Source of the DNA: H111-94 sp034436045
GTDB taxonomy: Bacteria; Chloroflexota; Ktedonobacteria; Ktedonobacterales; Ktedonobacteraceae
Length of the DNA: 21,814 bases
NCBI GenBank assembly: GCA_034436045.1
Contig: DAOTVZ010000255.1
Span: 1-21,814, forward strand
Direction: 5' to 3'
A model generated the notes under the pieces. It saw only the letters and a program-made list of their open reading frames with translations. It searched no databases and was not told the origin of the DNA. The translations under genes were made by a program, and so were the position numbers. Positions 13,935-21,584 of the stretch are shown here, in pieces (the stretch's first letter is position 1; each line of letters begins with the position of its first letter).

Positions 13935-15227
13935 TCAGACCAGAATTTTGTCGAAATCGGGTGCCCAATTATTATTATTGTAAATGGTAATCACATTTGC
14001 TCCTGCATGCAAGGGGATTACCACCGACTGCTGACCTATGTTGCTCAGGCCTCCAGTAGAGGGAAAGTTCAGCACGATGGGAGCGGCACCATTGACGCTG
14101 ATATCGGCCTGACGGTTATTCGGCGTACCATAGTAGAGCGTCAAAGTGAAATCGCCGCTGTAGCTCACCATGACATTTCTGAATTGCAGGACGCCGCCGT
14201 GTCCGACATAGCCGACTTTCTCTCCGCCAGAGCAGCGTCCACAATTCTCCACACGTGCCCCCCCCGATAGCGCATTCACCGGCGATTCGGCCTCGTAAAC
14301 CTGTGGCTGATACGCCTGCACTGTGGCTGTGGCGGCGGCTATCGCAGTTGCAGTCGCGTTTCTCTGCGCCACCGCCGTCATGGTGGCCTGTGCCTGCGCC
14401 GTTTGTGTAATGAAGTGGCGCGTGGTAACGGTCATTTGAGCCTGGGCAGTTGCCATCTGACGGCGCGCTCCGGCGGTTGCGGTTGCCGCCAGATACTCAG
14501 AGGTTTGTACATGAGCGAAAGCTGCGGCGATGCCCGCAACGGAGGATAGTATCAGCACAATACAGGCGGCCAGGACAGCATAGCGCAACTGGACGCGCCT
14601 GCGCTGGAGCGATGCAGGTGGCACGAACGCTGGAATAGACGAGGGGGTGACCGACTGAGGTTGAGGCGTTGCCTGATCGGTCATCGTTATCGTAGGAGCC
14701 GATATAGGAACGGCATTCGCAGAGCCAGCAGGTAAAACGGGCGGCTTCGGGCTGTAGTCTGGAGCAGACAAAGCAATAGAACGGCTGGGTTGTGTATCGG
14801 CCCAACTCTCTGGAGAGGTAAAACCTAATGCAAGCAGTAACTCATCGCGTGCCTGGGCATAATTAACAGTTATATTGATACTTTTGAGAATATCCCACAT
14901 CCAGGGCAGGTTATTTGGCGCAAGGGGCGTCACGATCAAACGCAAGATGCCATGCATCGGCCCTTGCGCATGTAGTTCCAGCGCAATGCCAATGGCAGCA
15001 TTGACCTGGAACGAGTCGATAGCTTCCGGCGTTTGCACGACCAGCATTTTTTCACAGCGAGAAATCTCATGCCGCAGCAGCACCAGGTCGGCATGAGCTT
15101 CGTCGGAATCGTCAATCACCACCTCGGCACCCATCATTTGCATATCAACGACAAGTTGCCGGAGAAAGCGAATGATGCCTGGATCAGATGAAGCGCGATA
15201 GCAGAAAAAAATACGCGGGCCTCTCAC
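13935..15227 (-). CDS. Transmembrane TIR-like protein with extracellular carbohydrate-binding module
   Basis: This 430-residue protein starts at GTG 15227, seven bases after GGAGG. Domains: a TIR-like domain (about 4-135) starting PRIFFCYRASSD and including GAEVVIDD and EISRCEKMLVVQTPEA; a Pro/Ser-rich linker; arginines 209-211 followed by one membrane helix (216-239); an Ala-Thr-Gln-rich stalk (about 245-305, many ATA/TAQAQ units); and a CBM6/CBM35-type beta-sandwich (309-430) with YEAESPVNALSGGARV, CGRCSGGEKVGYVG (C329, C332), DISVNG and a closing DFDKILV. Positive residues before the helix predict TIR inside and CBM outside. Where TIR NADases have the catalytic glutamate (SxxVxxE), this reads SFQVNAAIG, so enzymatic activity may be absent. 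It resembles a one-pass glycan-sensing receptor; function is inferred. Confidence 0.85.
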   Translation of the reverse strand: MRGPRIFFCYRASSDPGIIRFLRQLVVDMQMMGAEVVIDDSDEAHADLVLLRHEISRCEKMLVVQTPEAIDSFQVNAAIGIALELHAQGPMHGILRLIVTPLAPNNLPWMWDILKSINITVNYAQARDELLLALGFTSPESWADTQPSRSIALSAPDYSPKPPVLPAGSANAVPISAPTITMTDQATPQPQSVTPSSIPAFVPPASLQRRRVQLRYAVLAACIVLILSSVAGIAAAFAHVQTSEYLAATATAGARRQMATAQAQMTVTTRHFITQTAQAQATMTAVAQRNATATAIAAATATVQAYQPQVYEAESPVNALSGGARVENCGRCSGGEKVGYVGHGGVLQFRNVMVSYSGDFTLTLYYGTPNNRQADISVNGAAPIVLNFPSTGGLSNIGQQSVVIPLHAGANVITIYNNNNWAPDFDKILV

Positions 15228-15533
15228 ACAAAAACCTCCGCATATAGAGAGAATAAGTCATTTATCATGGTCACGATTTAATAGTTTATACACAATAATC
15301 CCCCAGATGACCTGGACAGCTCATCTACTATGACGAAATACAAGAGATTCTTGCTCATGCCCCCCCCAAAAGGTAAGGGGCAAAGCTGTGGTTACTCCTA
15401 CATGTAGTGATGTCCCTCGTCAACAGCATTATGGTAAGATACAAGTAGGCAATTTAGATGGCATATCCCCTATGCCATTCGCACCCACACGCTTTGAGAT
15501 GCAACATGAAAGAGAACCGAGGAGGAAATGAAT
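15228..15533. promoter_or_regulatory. Divergent promoter region with a leader hairpin before the acetyl-CoA synthetase
   Basis: No gene is seen in this 306-base gap. It holds a perfect inverted repeat ATGGCATA / TATGCCAT (15458-15465 and 15471-15478, loop TCCCC) in what would be the mRNA leader of the synthetase gene, downstream of a -10-like TAAGAT (15435-15440). A second pair, AGATGA (15305-15310) and TCATCT (15321-15326), could be an operator. The GGAGG for the synthetase is at 15521-15525. Confidence 0.4.
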
Positions 15534-17489
15534 ATGGTTTCTCAATCCAATGACGGACAGGTAAGCGCACAAGCAACCCAAACACAGACATCCGCAAGTG
15601 GAGATTTCCAGCGACTTCTGACACAGGAGGCACGTTTTGCCCCCACACCTGAAATGCTGGCCGAACTGGATGTCAAGGACTACCAGGCGCTCTACGACGA
15701 GGCGGCGCGTGATCGCATCTCCTTCTGGGATAAGATCGCCCGCGAGTTTGTGTGGGAAAAACTCTGGACGAGCGTTGTCGAGGGTGAAGTGCCGCACGTG
15801 CGCTGGTTTACTGGCGCTCAGCTTAACATCACCATTAACTGTCTTGATCGTCATGCCAACGGCAGCCGCGCTAACAAAACCGCCCTGCTCTGGGTCGGTG
15901 AGGACGGTGAAGAGCGCCGCTTTACTTTTAGTGAGTTGCTGGCGCTGACTTGCCAGATTGCCAACGGATTGAAATCTATTGGTGTCAAAAAGGGTGATCG
16001 CGTCTGTATTTACATGCCGCTCACGCCGGAGGGCATCGCCACTATGCTGGCTTGCGCGCGCATCGGTGCTATCCACTCCGTAGTCTACGCCGGTCTGGGC
16101 AGCGGAGCCTTACGCGCTCGCATTGAGGATGCACAATCCCATGTAGTGGTCACGGCGGATGTCGGCTATCGTCGCGGCAAGCCGACCAACCTCAAAGCTA
16201 TCGTCGATGATGCCGTTAAGGGGCTGGACCTGGTGGAACACGTCGTCGTGTGGCGGCGCGGCACACCGGCCATCGCACTGAACGATAGCCGCGAAGTCGA
16301 TTTCTACGACCTTTGTGGCAAGCAGGCCACGACATGCCCGCCTGAGATCATGGAGTCCGAAGACCCACTTTTCATACTCTATACCTCCGGTTCGACCGGC
16401 GCGCCCAAGGGCTGCGTCTACGTGCATGGCGGCTACATGGTCGGCACAGCCTACTACCACAAGCTGGCCTTTGACATCAAAGAGCATGACATCTACTGGT
16501 GCATGTCAGATATCGGCTGGATCGTCGGTCACAGCACAATGGTCTATGGCCCCTGGGCAAATGGAACAACGGTGCTGGCCCGCGAGGGTGCGCCGGATTA
16601 TCCCGACCCTGGCATCGTCTGGGCCACCGTCGAGAAATATGGCGTCACCAAGCTGTTTACCGCTCCCACAACCCTGCGCATGTTCATGAAGTTTGGTCCC
16701 TCTTATCCCCAGGCCCATAATCTGAGCAGTTTGCGCCAGGTCGTGTGCGCGGGCGAGCCGCTCAACCCCGAAGCGATGATCTGGGCCAGGCACCACATCG
16801 GCAACGACCACGTTCCCATCTGCGATAACTGGTGGCAGACTGAGACGGCTGCACCAACAATTGGCACCCTTCCCTCGATGGAGGCCCGCGCCGGACGCAC
16901 GGGCAAGCCTCTTCCCGGCTACGGCCCCATCAAGATTCTCGACCGCCAGGGCAAGCCCGTCGCACCCAACCAGGGCGGCCTGCTCGTCATCGAGGGCGCG
17001 TGGCCACAGATGTTTCGCACTATCTGGAACAACGAGGAGCGTTATCTCGACTACTGGCGTCTGCTGCCGCCGTATTACACCGCCGGTGACGTGGCGACCA
17101 TCGACGAGGACGGCTACATCACCGTGCTGGGCCGCGCCGACGACGTAATGAATGTTGCCGGTCATCGCATCGGTACCGCCGATGTCGAGAGCGCACTGGT
17201 CAGCCACCCGGCAGTGGCCGAAGCTGGTGTCATCGGCAAACCCGATCCCATCAAGGGCGAGGCCATCAAAGCCTTCGTCACGCTCAAAATCGGCCAGGCC
17301 CCCAGCGAGACGCTGAAAGCCGCACTGATCGAACACGTGCGCCGCGAGCTAGGCCCCATCGCCACGCCCGGCGAACTGGAATTTGTGGCAAGCCTGCCCA
17401 AAACGCGCTCCGGTAAGATCATGCGCCGCGTCCTCAAAGCCCGCGAACTGGGTGTCGAGCCAGGGGACCTGACCACGATTGAGGAATAA
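15534..17489 (+). CDS. acs: Acetyl-CoA synthetase (AMP-forming)
   Basis: This 651-residue adenylate-forming enzyme converts acetate, ATP and CoA to acetyl-CoA. I prefer ATG 15534 (eight bases from GGAGG) over ATG 15528, which is too close to it. Motifs: YTSGSTGAPKG (283-293), the Acs-type DIYWCMSDIGWIVGHS, YGPWANGTTVLAREG, LFTAPTTLR, AGEPLNPEA, NWWQTET with the tryptophan that limits the acyl pocket to short chains, AGDVATIDEDGY, LGRADDVMNVAGHRIGT (hinge) and KTRSGKIMRR with the catalytic lysine K628, known in Acs to be controlled by acetylation. Length is typical of Acs. Propionate is a possible second substrate. Monocistronic, convergent with the MFS gene. Confidence 0.93.
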   Translation: MVSQSNDGQVSAQATQTQTSASGDFQRLLTQEARFAPTPEMLAELDVKDYQALYDEAARDRISFWDKIAREFVWEKLWTSVVEGEVPHVRWFTGAQLNITINCLDRHANGSRANKTALLWVGEDGEERRFTFSELLALTCQIANGLKSIGVKKGDRVCIYMPLTPEGIATMLACARIGAIHSVVYAGLGSGALRARIEDAQSHVVVTADVGYRRGKPTNLKAIVDDAVKGLDLVEHVVVWRRGTPAIALNDSREVDFYDLCGKQATTCPPEIMESEDPLFILYTSGSTGAPKGCVYVHGGYMVGTAYYHKLAFDIKEHDIYWCMSDIGWIVGHSTMVYGPWANGTTVLAREGAPDYPDPGIVWATVEKYGVTKLFTAPTTLRMFMKFGPSYPQAHNLSSLRQVVCAGEPLNPEAMIWARHHIGNDHVPICDNWWQTETAAPTIGTLPSMEARAGRTGKPLPGYGPIKILDRQGKPVAPNQGGLLVIEGAWPQMFRTIWNNEERYLDYWRLLPPYYTAGDVATIDEDGYITVLGRADDVMNVAGHRIGTADVESALVSHPAVAEAGVIGKPDPIKGEAIKAFVTLKIGQAPSETLKAALIEHVRRELGPIATPGELEFVASLPKTRSGKIMRRVLKARELGVEPGDLTTIEE

Positions 17490-17494
17490 GATAC

Positions 17495-17510
17495 CTCCAT
17501 CTCTATGGAG
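17495..17510. terminator. Short hairpin between convergent acs and MFS genes
   Basis: CTCCAT (17495-17500), loop CTCT, ATGGAG (17505-17510). It begins six bases after the acs stop and overlaps the stop codon of the minus-strand MFS gene (17503-17505). No T run on the + side; probably a weak shared terminator. Confidence 0.4.
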
Positions 17511-18837
17511 TTACTTTCACTTTGAGCAGGCGCGGCAACAGCGCCACGACACCCAATGTCGCCAGGATGCAGGCCGCGCCGCCACTGATGACCGAGAACT
17601 CAGGGGTGAACAGCCCGGCGACCAGACCTGACTCGAACTGACCAAGCATGGGGCCACCAATGACAAACATGGCGTTGACGGCATTGATGCGACCGCGAAA
17701 CTCGTCCGGCGTGGTCAACTGAATCAGCACGCCCCGCAACACCATGCTCACCATATCCGCCGCTCCGGCTCCGGCCAGAAAGAGGACGGAGAGCCAGAGC
17801 GGGCCAGTGGTGAAGCCAAACGCAATCACGCACACGCCCCAACCGATAATTGCCAGCACGATACCCAATCCCTGATATGCAATACGATTGATGCGCCCGG
17901 TCAAAGGCGTCAGGGCGATAGCCCCGATAGAGGTGCCAGCCAGCAGGATACCCAGACCTTGCGGCCCTACATGCAGAATAGCACTGGCATAGACCGGCAA
18001 TAAGGCTTTGGGCGAACCGAAAAAGGTTGCGAAAAAGTCGAGCGAGAGGACGGCCAGAATCACGGGATGCTCTTTAAGGAAGCGCATGCCATCCACCAGC
18101 GCGCCGATGGTAGCCTGGGGACGCTTCTCCGCCGCTACCTGCGGCACGTACATGACGAGCAGCGAGCCAATCACAACAAAGTAAGAGATAACATCGAACC
18201 AGTATGTGTTGGCAACGCCCGCCCACGCAATGACGAAGCCGCCAAGCGTAGAGCCAACTACCGTCGTCAACTGCATCATGACCATGCTCAGCGAAACCGC
18301 ATTCGCCATCTGTTCGCGCGGCACCAGCGCCGGAATAATGGCCTGGCGCGTAGGAAATTCAAAAGCGGATACGCTGGCCGCAATCAGCACGACGACATAG
18401 ATAATCCAGAGCGTGATGATGTGCAACATTGTACACAGGGCCAGAATGGCCGACATGGCTGCCATGCTGATCTCAATGACCATCAGCATTCTGCGCCGAT
18501 CCAGCACATCGGCGAAGACCCCCCCGATCAGGGAGAAGAGCAGACGTGGAATGGCCTGCATCAACCCGATCAGGCCGAGCGCGATGGCTGAATGCGAAAT
18601 CAGATAGACCTGCCAGGCCACCGCCACAATCTGCATCTGCGTTCCGGCAGATGAGATTAGTTGGCCCCAGAAGAGCAAGGCGTAATCGCGATTGCGCAAC
18701 ACGCTCCACTGGCTGGGGGCTTTGATGTTGCTTGCGACTGTAGAAGGTGCCGGGCCGGTCACAGGCTCAACCGCATTGGCCAATGGATCGGTAGCAGGCA
18801 TCGCAAGCGAAGAATCGTGGTGAGGTTCGGTTTTCAT
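17503..18837 (-). CDS. MFS transporter (enterobactin-exporter-like, MFS_3 group)
   Basis: The protein is 444 residues from ATG 18837; a TTG at 18849 would add four. After a hydrophilic tail of about 45 residues there are twelve predicted helices. Family signs are LRNRDYALLFWGQLISSAGTQMQ at the first helix (split here only for display: LRNRDYALLFWGQ then LISSAGTQMQ), the loop GGVFADVLDRRRML matching the MFS G-x-x-x-D-R-x-x-R signature, FPTRQAIIPALVPREQMANA, and in the second half a loop DEFRGRINAVNAM. This group exports siderophores or drugs. Substrate cannot be inferred from its neighbours; gene is likely monocistronic. Confidence 0.9.
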   Translation of the reverse strand: MKTEPHHDSSLAMPATDPLANAVEPVTGPAPSTVASNIKAPSQWSVLRNRDYALLFWGQLISSAGTQMQIVAVAWQVYLISHSAIALGLIGLMQAIPRLLFSLIGGVFADVLDRRRMLMVIEISMAAMSAILALCTMLHIITLWIIYVVVLIAASVSAFEFPTRQAIIPALVPREQMANAVSLSMVMMQLTTVVGSTLGGFVIAWAGVANTYWFDVISYFVVIGSLLVMYVPQVAAEKRPQATIGALVDGMRFLKEHPVILAVLSLDFFATFFGSPKALLPVYASAILHVGPQGLGILLAGTSIGAIALTPLTGRINRIAYQGLGIVLAIIGWGVCVIAFGFTTGPLWLSVLFLAGAGAADMVSMVLRGVLIQLTTPDEFRGRINAVNAMFVIGGPMLGQFESGLVAGLFTPEFSVISGGAACILATLGVVALLPRLLKVKVTP

Positions 18838-18922
18838 CCAGTGTTCCAAAATAACAAAGGGCTAACGAATAGACAATAACAATCCTAATAGTATACCACC
18901 CGATAAGGTTCGCCACACCATA

Positions 18923-19216
18923 TTAGAGGCCAGCAATAGCAGGTAACACAATCACTTCCTGCCCGCTCTGCAGGACGGTGTTCAGACCCAGAGAGCCACT
19001 AATCATCTCATTATTGACAAACATCTTAACATGTGCGCGCACATATCCTTGCTCGTCACAGAGATAGTGCCAGACCTGGGGATACTGCTGCTGCAATGCA
19101 TGTAGCAACTCATCTATTGTATTTGCATGCAATGTAATCTGGCTCTTGCCACCGCTATAACTACTCAACGTTGATGGTAAACGCAGCGTGACGGTGGCCT
19201 TCTCTTCATCACCCAT
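18923..19216 (-). CDS. MoaD/ThiS-family ubiquitin-like protein without terminal Gly-Gly
   Basis: Starting at ATG 19216 (GGAAG five bases before it) gives 97 residues; in-frame starts at 19243 and 19264 are possible. The beta-grasp pattern is clear: ATVTLRLPSTLSSYSGGKSQ, TLHANTIDELLHALQQQYP, VRAHVKMFVNNEMIS, and the end SGQEVIVLPAIAGL. MoaD and ThiS act as sulfur carriers through a C-terminal Gly-Gly that is thiocarboxylated; here the final residues are Gly-Leu, so this chemistry should not be possible unless the tail is processed. No E1-like (ThiF/MoeB) gene is adjacent. It could be a non-carrier relative, or a mutated copy. Confidence 0.85.
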   Translation of the reverse strand: MGDEEKATVTLRLPSTLSSYSGGKSQITLHANTIDELLHALQQQYPQVWHYLCDEQGYVRAHVKMFVNNEMISGSLGLNTVLQSGQEVIVLPAIAGL

Positions 19217-19282
19217 ACGCACTTCCAAATTTCTCTCTAGCATGTACTTCTTCGTCTGGCCCATTTCGGTGCTTCTGCACAC

Positions 19283-19653
19283 GCAAGTATACGCTCATTG
19301 TGACGATTTTGGCAAGTAGGCCAGGCAACCGTTGACAGCGGGACAGGATAGCCGCCAGTAGAGCAACTGCGAGTGATGTTCCTACACTAAAAATGGGCCT
19401 GGTGGTACTGTATCATCTGTATCATGTCAAGGACAACGCCTCGTGTTCGCTCTGCTGCCTGCTCTCTACCCGATTATGATACGGTATCATGTGACAAAAA
19501 TTACAGCAAAAGGATAAGAAATATGGCAGTTTTTATCGCAGGTAATTGTTTTATAATATAGGAAAGAGAACTCTATCGCCAAAGCCAGGGGCATTTGCCC
19601 CTAACCTTCTGTGAAGGGAACGAAGCAGTGAACTAGAAAGAAGGTAGGAGGCA
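19283..19653. promoter_or_regulatory. Long intergenic region with repeated GTATCAT operators and a structured leader
   Basis: No gene is seen in these 371 bases. GTATCAT occurs in tandem at 19410-19416 and 19419-19425, and as a perfect palindrome ATGATAC-G-GTATCAT at 19476-19490. This looks like binding sites for a dimeric repressor. Further on are the hairpin AGGGGCA/TGCCCCT (19587-19593, 19596-19602) and the pair ACCTTCT/AGAAGGT (19604-19610, 19639-19645), the second ending just before the AGGAGG of the next gene, so it could affect translation. Confidence 0.5.
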
Positions 19654-20388
19654 ATGGTAGCACTTATGACACTTTCTCCATCACAACTTTCAAATATCGC
19701 CGACCAGCAGCGAACGATCACCGTCGAAACCGGTGCTGTCTCACTGGATGGTCTGCTGGCTTGCCCACCCCAGGTGCGTGGCCTGGTGATTCTCGCGCAT
19801 GGTACCGACGCCGGTGAACATGCCGAGGCATATGGTGTGCTGGCCCGTGCCCTGTATGATGCACAGCTTGCCAGCCTGGATGTATGCCTGTTCACGCCGG
19901 AAGAACAACGCTTTGATGAATTAACTGATTACTTCCGCGAAAATACCGGTATTATGGAACAGCGCCTCTCCGGCATCGCGGACTGGTTACTACGCCATCC
20001 ACAGTTCGGGCCGGTTATCCATAACGAATTTGGCACGATGAGCGATCTGATTAACGGCTACTTCGGTATCGGAGCCTGCGCCAGTGCCGCTCTGCTAGCC
20101 GCTGCGCATCGACCGGATGTCGTCAATGCGGTTGTCGCCGTTGCACCAACGTTGCAATCCGATGATGCGATTTTGCAGCAGATACACACTCCAACCCTTT
20201 TGCTCACCTGGAAGGATGATCCGGCTCAACTCAAACGCTATGAAGACATGCAGAACAGGTTGGTTGGGCCACATCGGCTAGAGCAGGTCACGTCTCCTGC
20301 TACCGCCGACAGCATTCGCCAGAGCATGGAAGAGATCGCCAGCAGCGCTTCTACATGGTTCGCGCGCTGGCTCAAACCCATTGTCTAA
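19654..20388 (+). CDS. Alpha/beta-hydrolase-fold protein with a lost nucleophile
   Basis: The 244-residue protein resembles the dienelactone-hydrolase-like alpha/beta hydrolases: RGLVILAHGTDAGEHAEAY (42-60) is the oxyanion-side HG motif, and RHPDVV-like AAHRPDVVNAVVAVAPTL (150-167) follows the nucleophile elbow. Relatives carry LFGASTGAAAAL at that elbow; this protein reads YFGIGACASAALL (136-148), with G140 in place of serine. The aspartate strand region TLLLTWKDDP (181-190) is present, but the usual C-terminal catalytic histidine block is replaced by LEQVTSPATADSI. It is thus likely a non-catalytic family member. AGGAGG lies only two bases before ATG 19654; ATG 19666 is an alternative start. 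It is alone in its transcription unit. Confidence 0.78.
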   Translation: MVALMTLSPSQLSNIADQQRTITVETGAVSLDGLLACPPQVRGLVILAHGTDAGEHAEAYGVLARALYDAQLASLDVCLFTPEEQRFDELTDYFRENTGIMEQRLSGIADWLLRHPQFGPVIHNEFGTMSDLINGYFGIGACASAALLAAAHRPDVVNAVVAVAPTLQSDDAILQQIHTPTLLLTWKDDPAQLKRYEDMQNRLVGPHRLEQVTSPATADSIRQSMEEIASSASTWFARWLKPIV

Positions 20389-20469
20389 TCTAAAAACTGG
20401 TACTGCTTGAAATTTGCAAAATATGATATATTATGTTTTGCAAATTTCAAGCAGCATCCGTTTTTAGAT
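20388..20469. terminator. 82-bp near-perfect hairpin (bidirectional terminator)
   Basis: The 19-base arm CTGCTTGAAATTTGCAAAA (20403-20421) has its exact inverse at 20436-20454, loop of 14. Outside a five-by-five internal loop, ATCTAAAAAC (20388-20397) pairs exactly with GTTTTTAGAT (20460-20469). Runs of T near the outer arm end on either strand suit termination of both convergent genes. Its first base is the last base of the hydrolase-like stop codon. Confidence 0.8.
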
Positions 20470-20491
20470 CAATCTTCAACAAGAAGAAACT

Positions 20492-21445
20492 CTACGGATT
20501 CTCTTGCAAAAACTGGTTTATTTGTTTCATTTCGCTCTCACTCAAACGAAACTCAGCGGCAGGGATGAGTTCTTCAATCTGTTGAGGGCTGCGTGCGCCA
20601 ACAATTGCGCCGCTTACGGCGGGATTCTCCAGCGCCCAGGCCACAGCAACCACACCGGCCGAGACATTGTGCGGATAGGCAATGTTGCTCAATAACTCTT
20701 GTAGTGCCAGGTTGCGCGACAGGCGCGGCTCCCGAAACTCGTCATCCCGTTTACGCCAGTCGTCCTCTGGCAATTTCTGAATGCGCTCCCGTGTCATCCT
20801 ACCCGATAGCAGGCCGGACATCATCGGCGAATACACAATCACGCCAATGTTGTGTTCCCGACAATAGGGCAATATCTCTTTTTCAGCCTCGCGGCGTATG
20901 AGCGAATAGGGCGGCTGCAAGGTTTCCACCGGAGCGATGCGCTCAATGCGTCGTAGTTGCTCAACATTGAAATTCGAGACGCCGATATGCCGCGTCTTGC
21001 CTTCCTCTTTTAGACGTACCAGCGTACTCCACCCCTCCTCAATATCTTCCTCCGGGTCGGGCCAATGAATCTGGTACAGATCAACATAGTCAACCTGCAA
21101 ACGCCGCAGGCTGGCCTCCAACTCGCGTCGAATCGAATATGCTTTGAGGCTGCCACTGATCCTGCCCCGCTCATCCCAGACCCTGGAACATTTTGTAAAG
21201 ATATACGGGCGCTCGCGTCCTTTGATGGCCTTGCCAACAATCTCCTCCGAGTGTCCCAGACCGTAAACGGCAGCAGTATCGATCCAGTTAATACCCAGTG
21301 CCAGCGCGTGCTTAATGGTGTTGATTGACGTCTTATCATCCTGTGGCCCCCAGGAAAATTCCCAGTTGCCCCCGCCCATCGCCCACGCGCCCAGACCGAT
21401 GGGTGTGATTTGCATGTCGGTTCTGCCAAATTGACGTGTACGCAT
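20492..21445 (-). CDS. Aldo/keto reductase
   Basis: The 317-residue TIM-barrel oxidoreductase uses NADPH to reduce aldehydes or ketones. The tetrad is complete: D56 and Y61 in WIDTAAVYGLGHSEE, K85 in IFTKCS and H127 in YQIHWPD. Other family blocks are RQFGRTDMQITPIGLGAWAM at the start, HIGVSNFN, VIVYSPMMSGLLSG, and the cofactor-binding GAIVGARSPQQIEE near the end. It belongs to the general YghZ/AKR bacterial subgroup; substrate is not predictable. The gene is divergent from the cysteine-desulfurase-like gene with 139 bases between, in which ATGATAC (21499-21505) occurs once. Confidence 0.94.
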   Translation of the reverse strand: MRTRQFGRTDMQITPIGLGAWAMGGGNWEFSWGPQDDKTSINTIKHALALGINWIDTAAVYGLGHSEEIVGKAIKGRERPYIFTKCSRVWDERGRISGSLKAYSIRRELEASLRRLQVDYVDLYQIHWPDPEEDIEEGWSTLVRLKEEGKTRHIGVSNFNVEQLRRIERIAPVETLQPPYSLIRREAEKEILPYCREHNIGVIVYSPMMSGLLSGRMTRERIQKLPEDDWRKRDDEFREPRLSRNLALQELLSNIAYPHNVSAGVVAVAWALENPAVSGAIVGARSPQQIEELIPAAEFRLSESEMKQINQFLQENP

Positions 21446-21584
21446 TGTGTCTTCTCCTTCCCTTCACCTGCGATTAGCTAGCACTAAACGGTACACGTAT
21501 GATACCATTATTACGTTGCAAAACCTCGGCATGTACGCCAATTTACCGATACATGGAAGTATTTTCCACAAAAAGGAGTTTGTG

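Noticed and set aside
14250..14520. Repetitive stretch as a tandem DNA repeat or CRISPR-like array
   Set aside because: It encodes the Ala-Thr-Gln-rich stalk of the TIR protein; the repeats are irregular and in frame.
18067..18591. 174-codon + strand frame rich in His, Asn and Asp
   Set aside because: It is the antisense image of MFS membrane helices and has no ribosome site.
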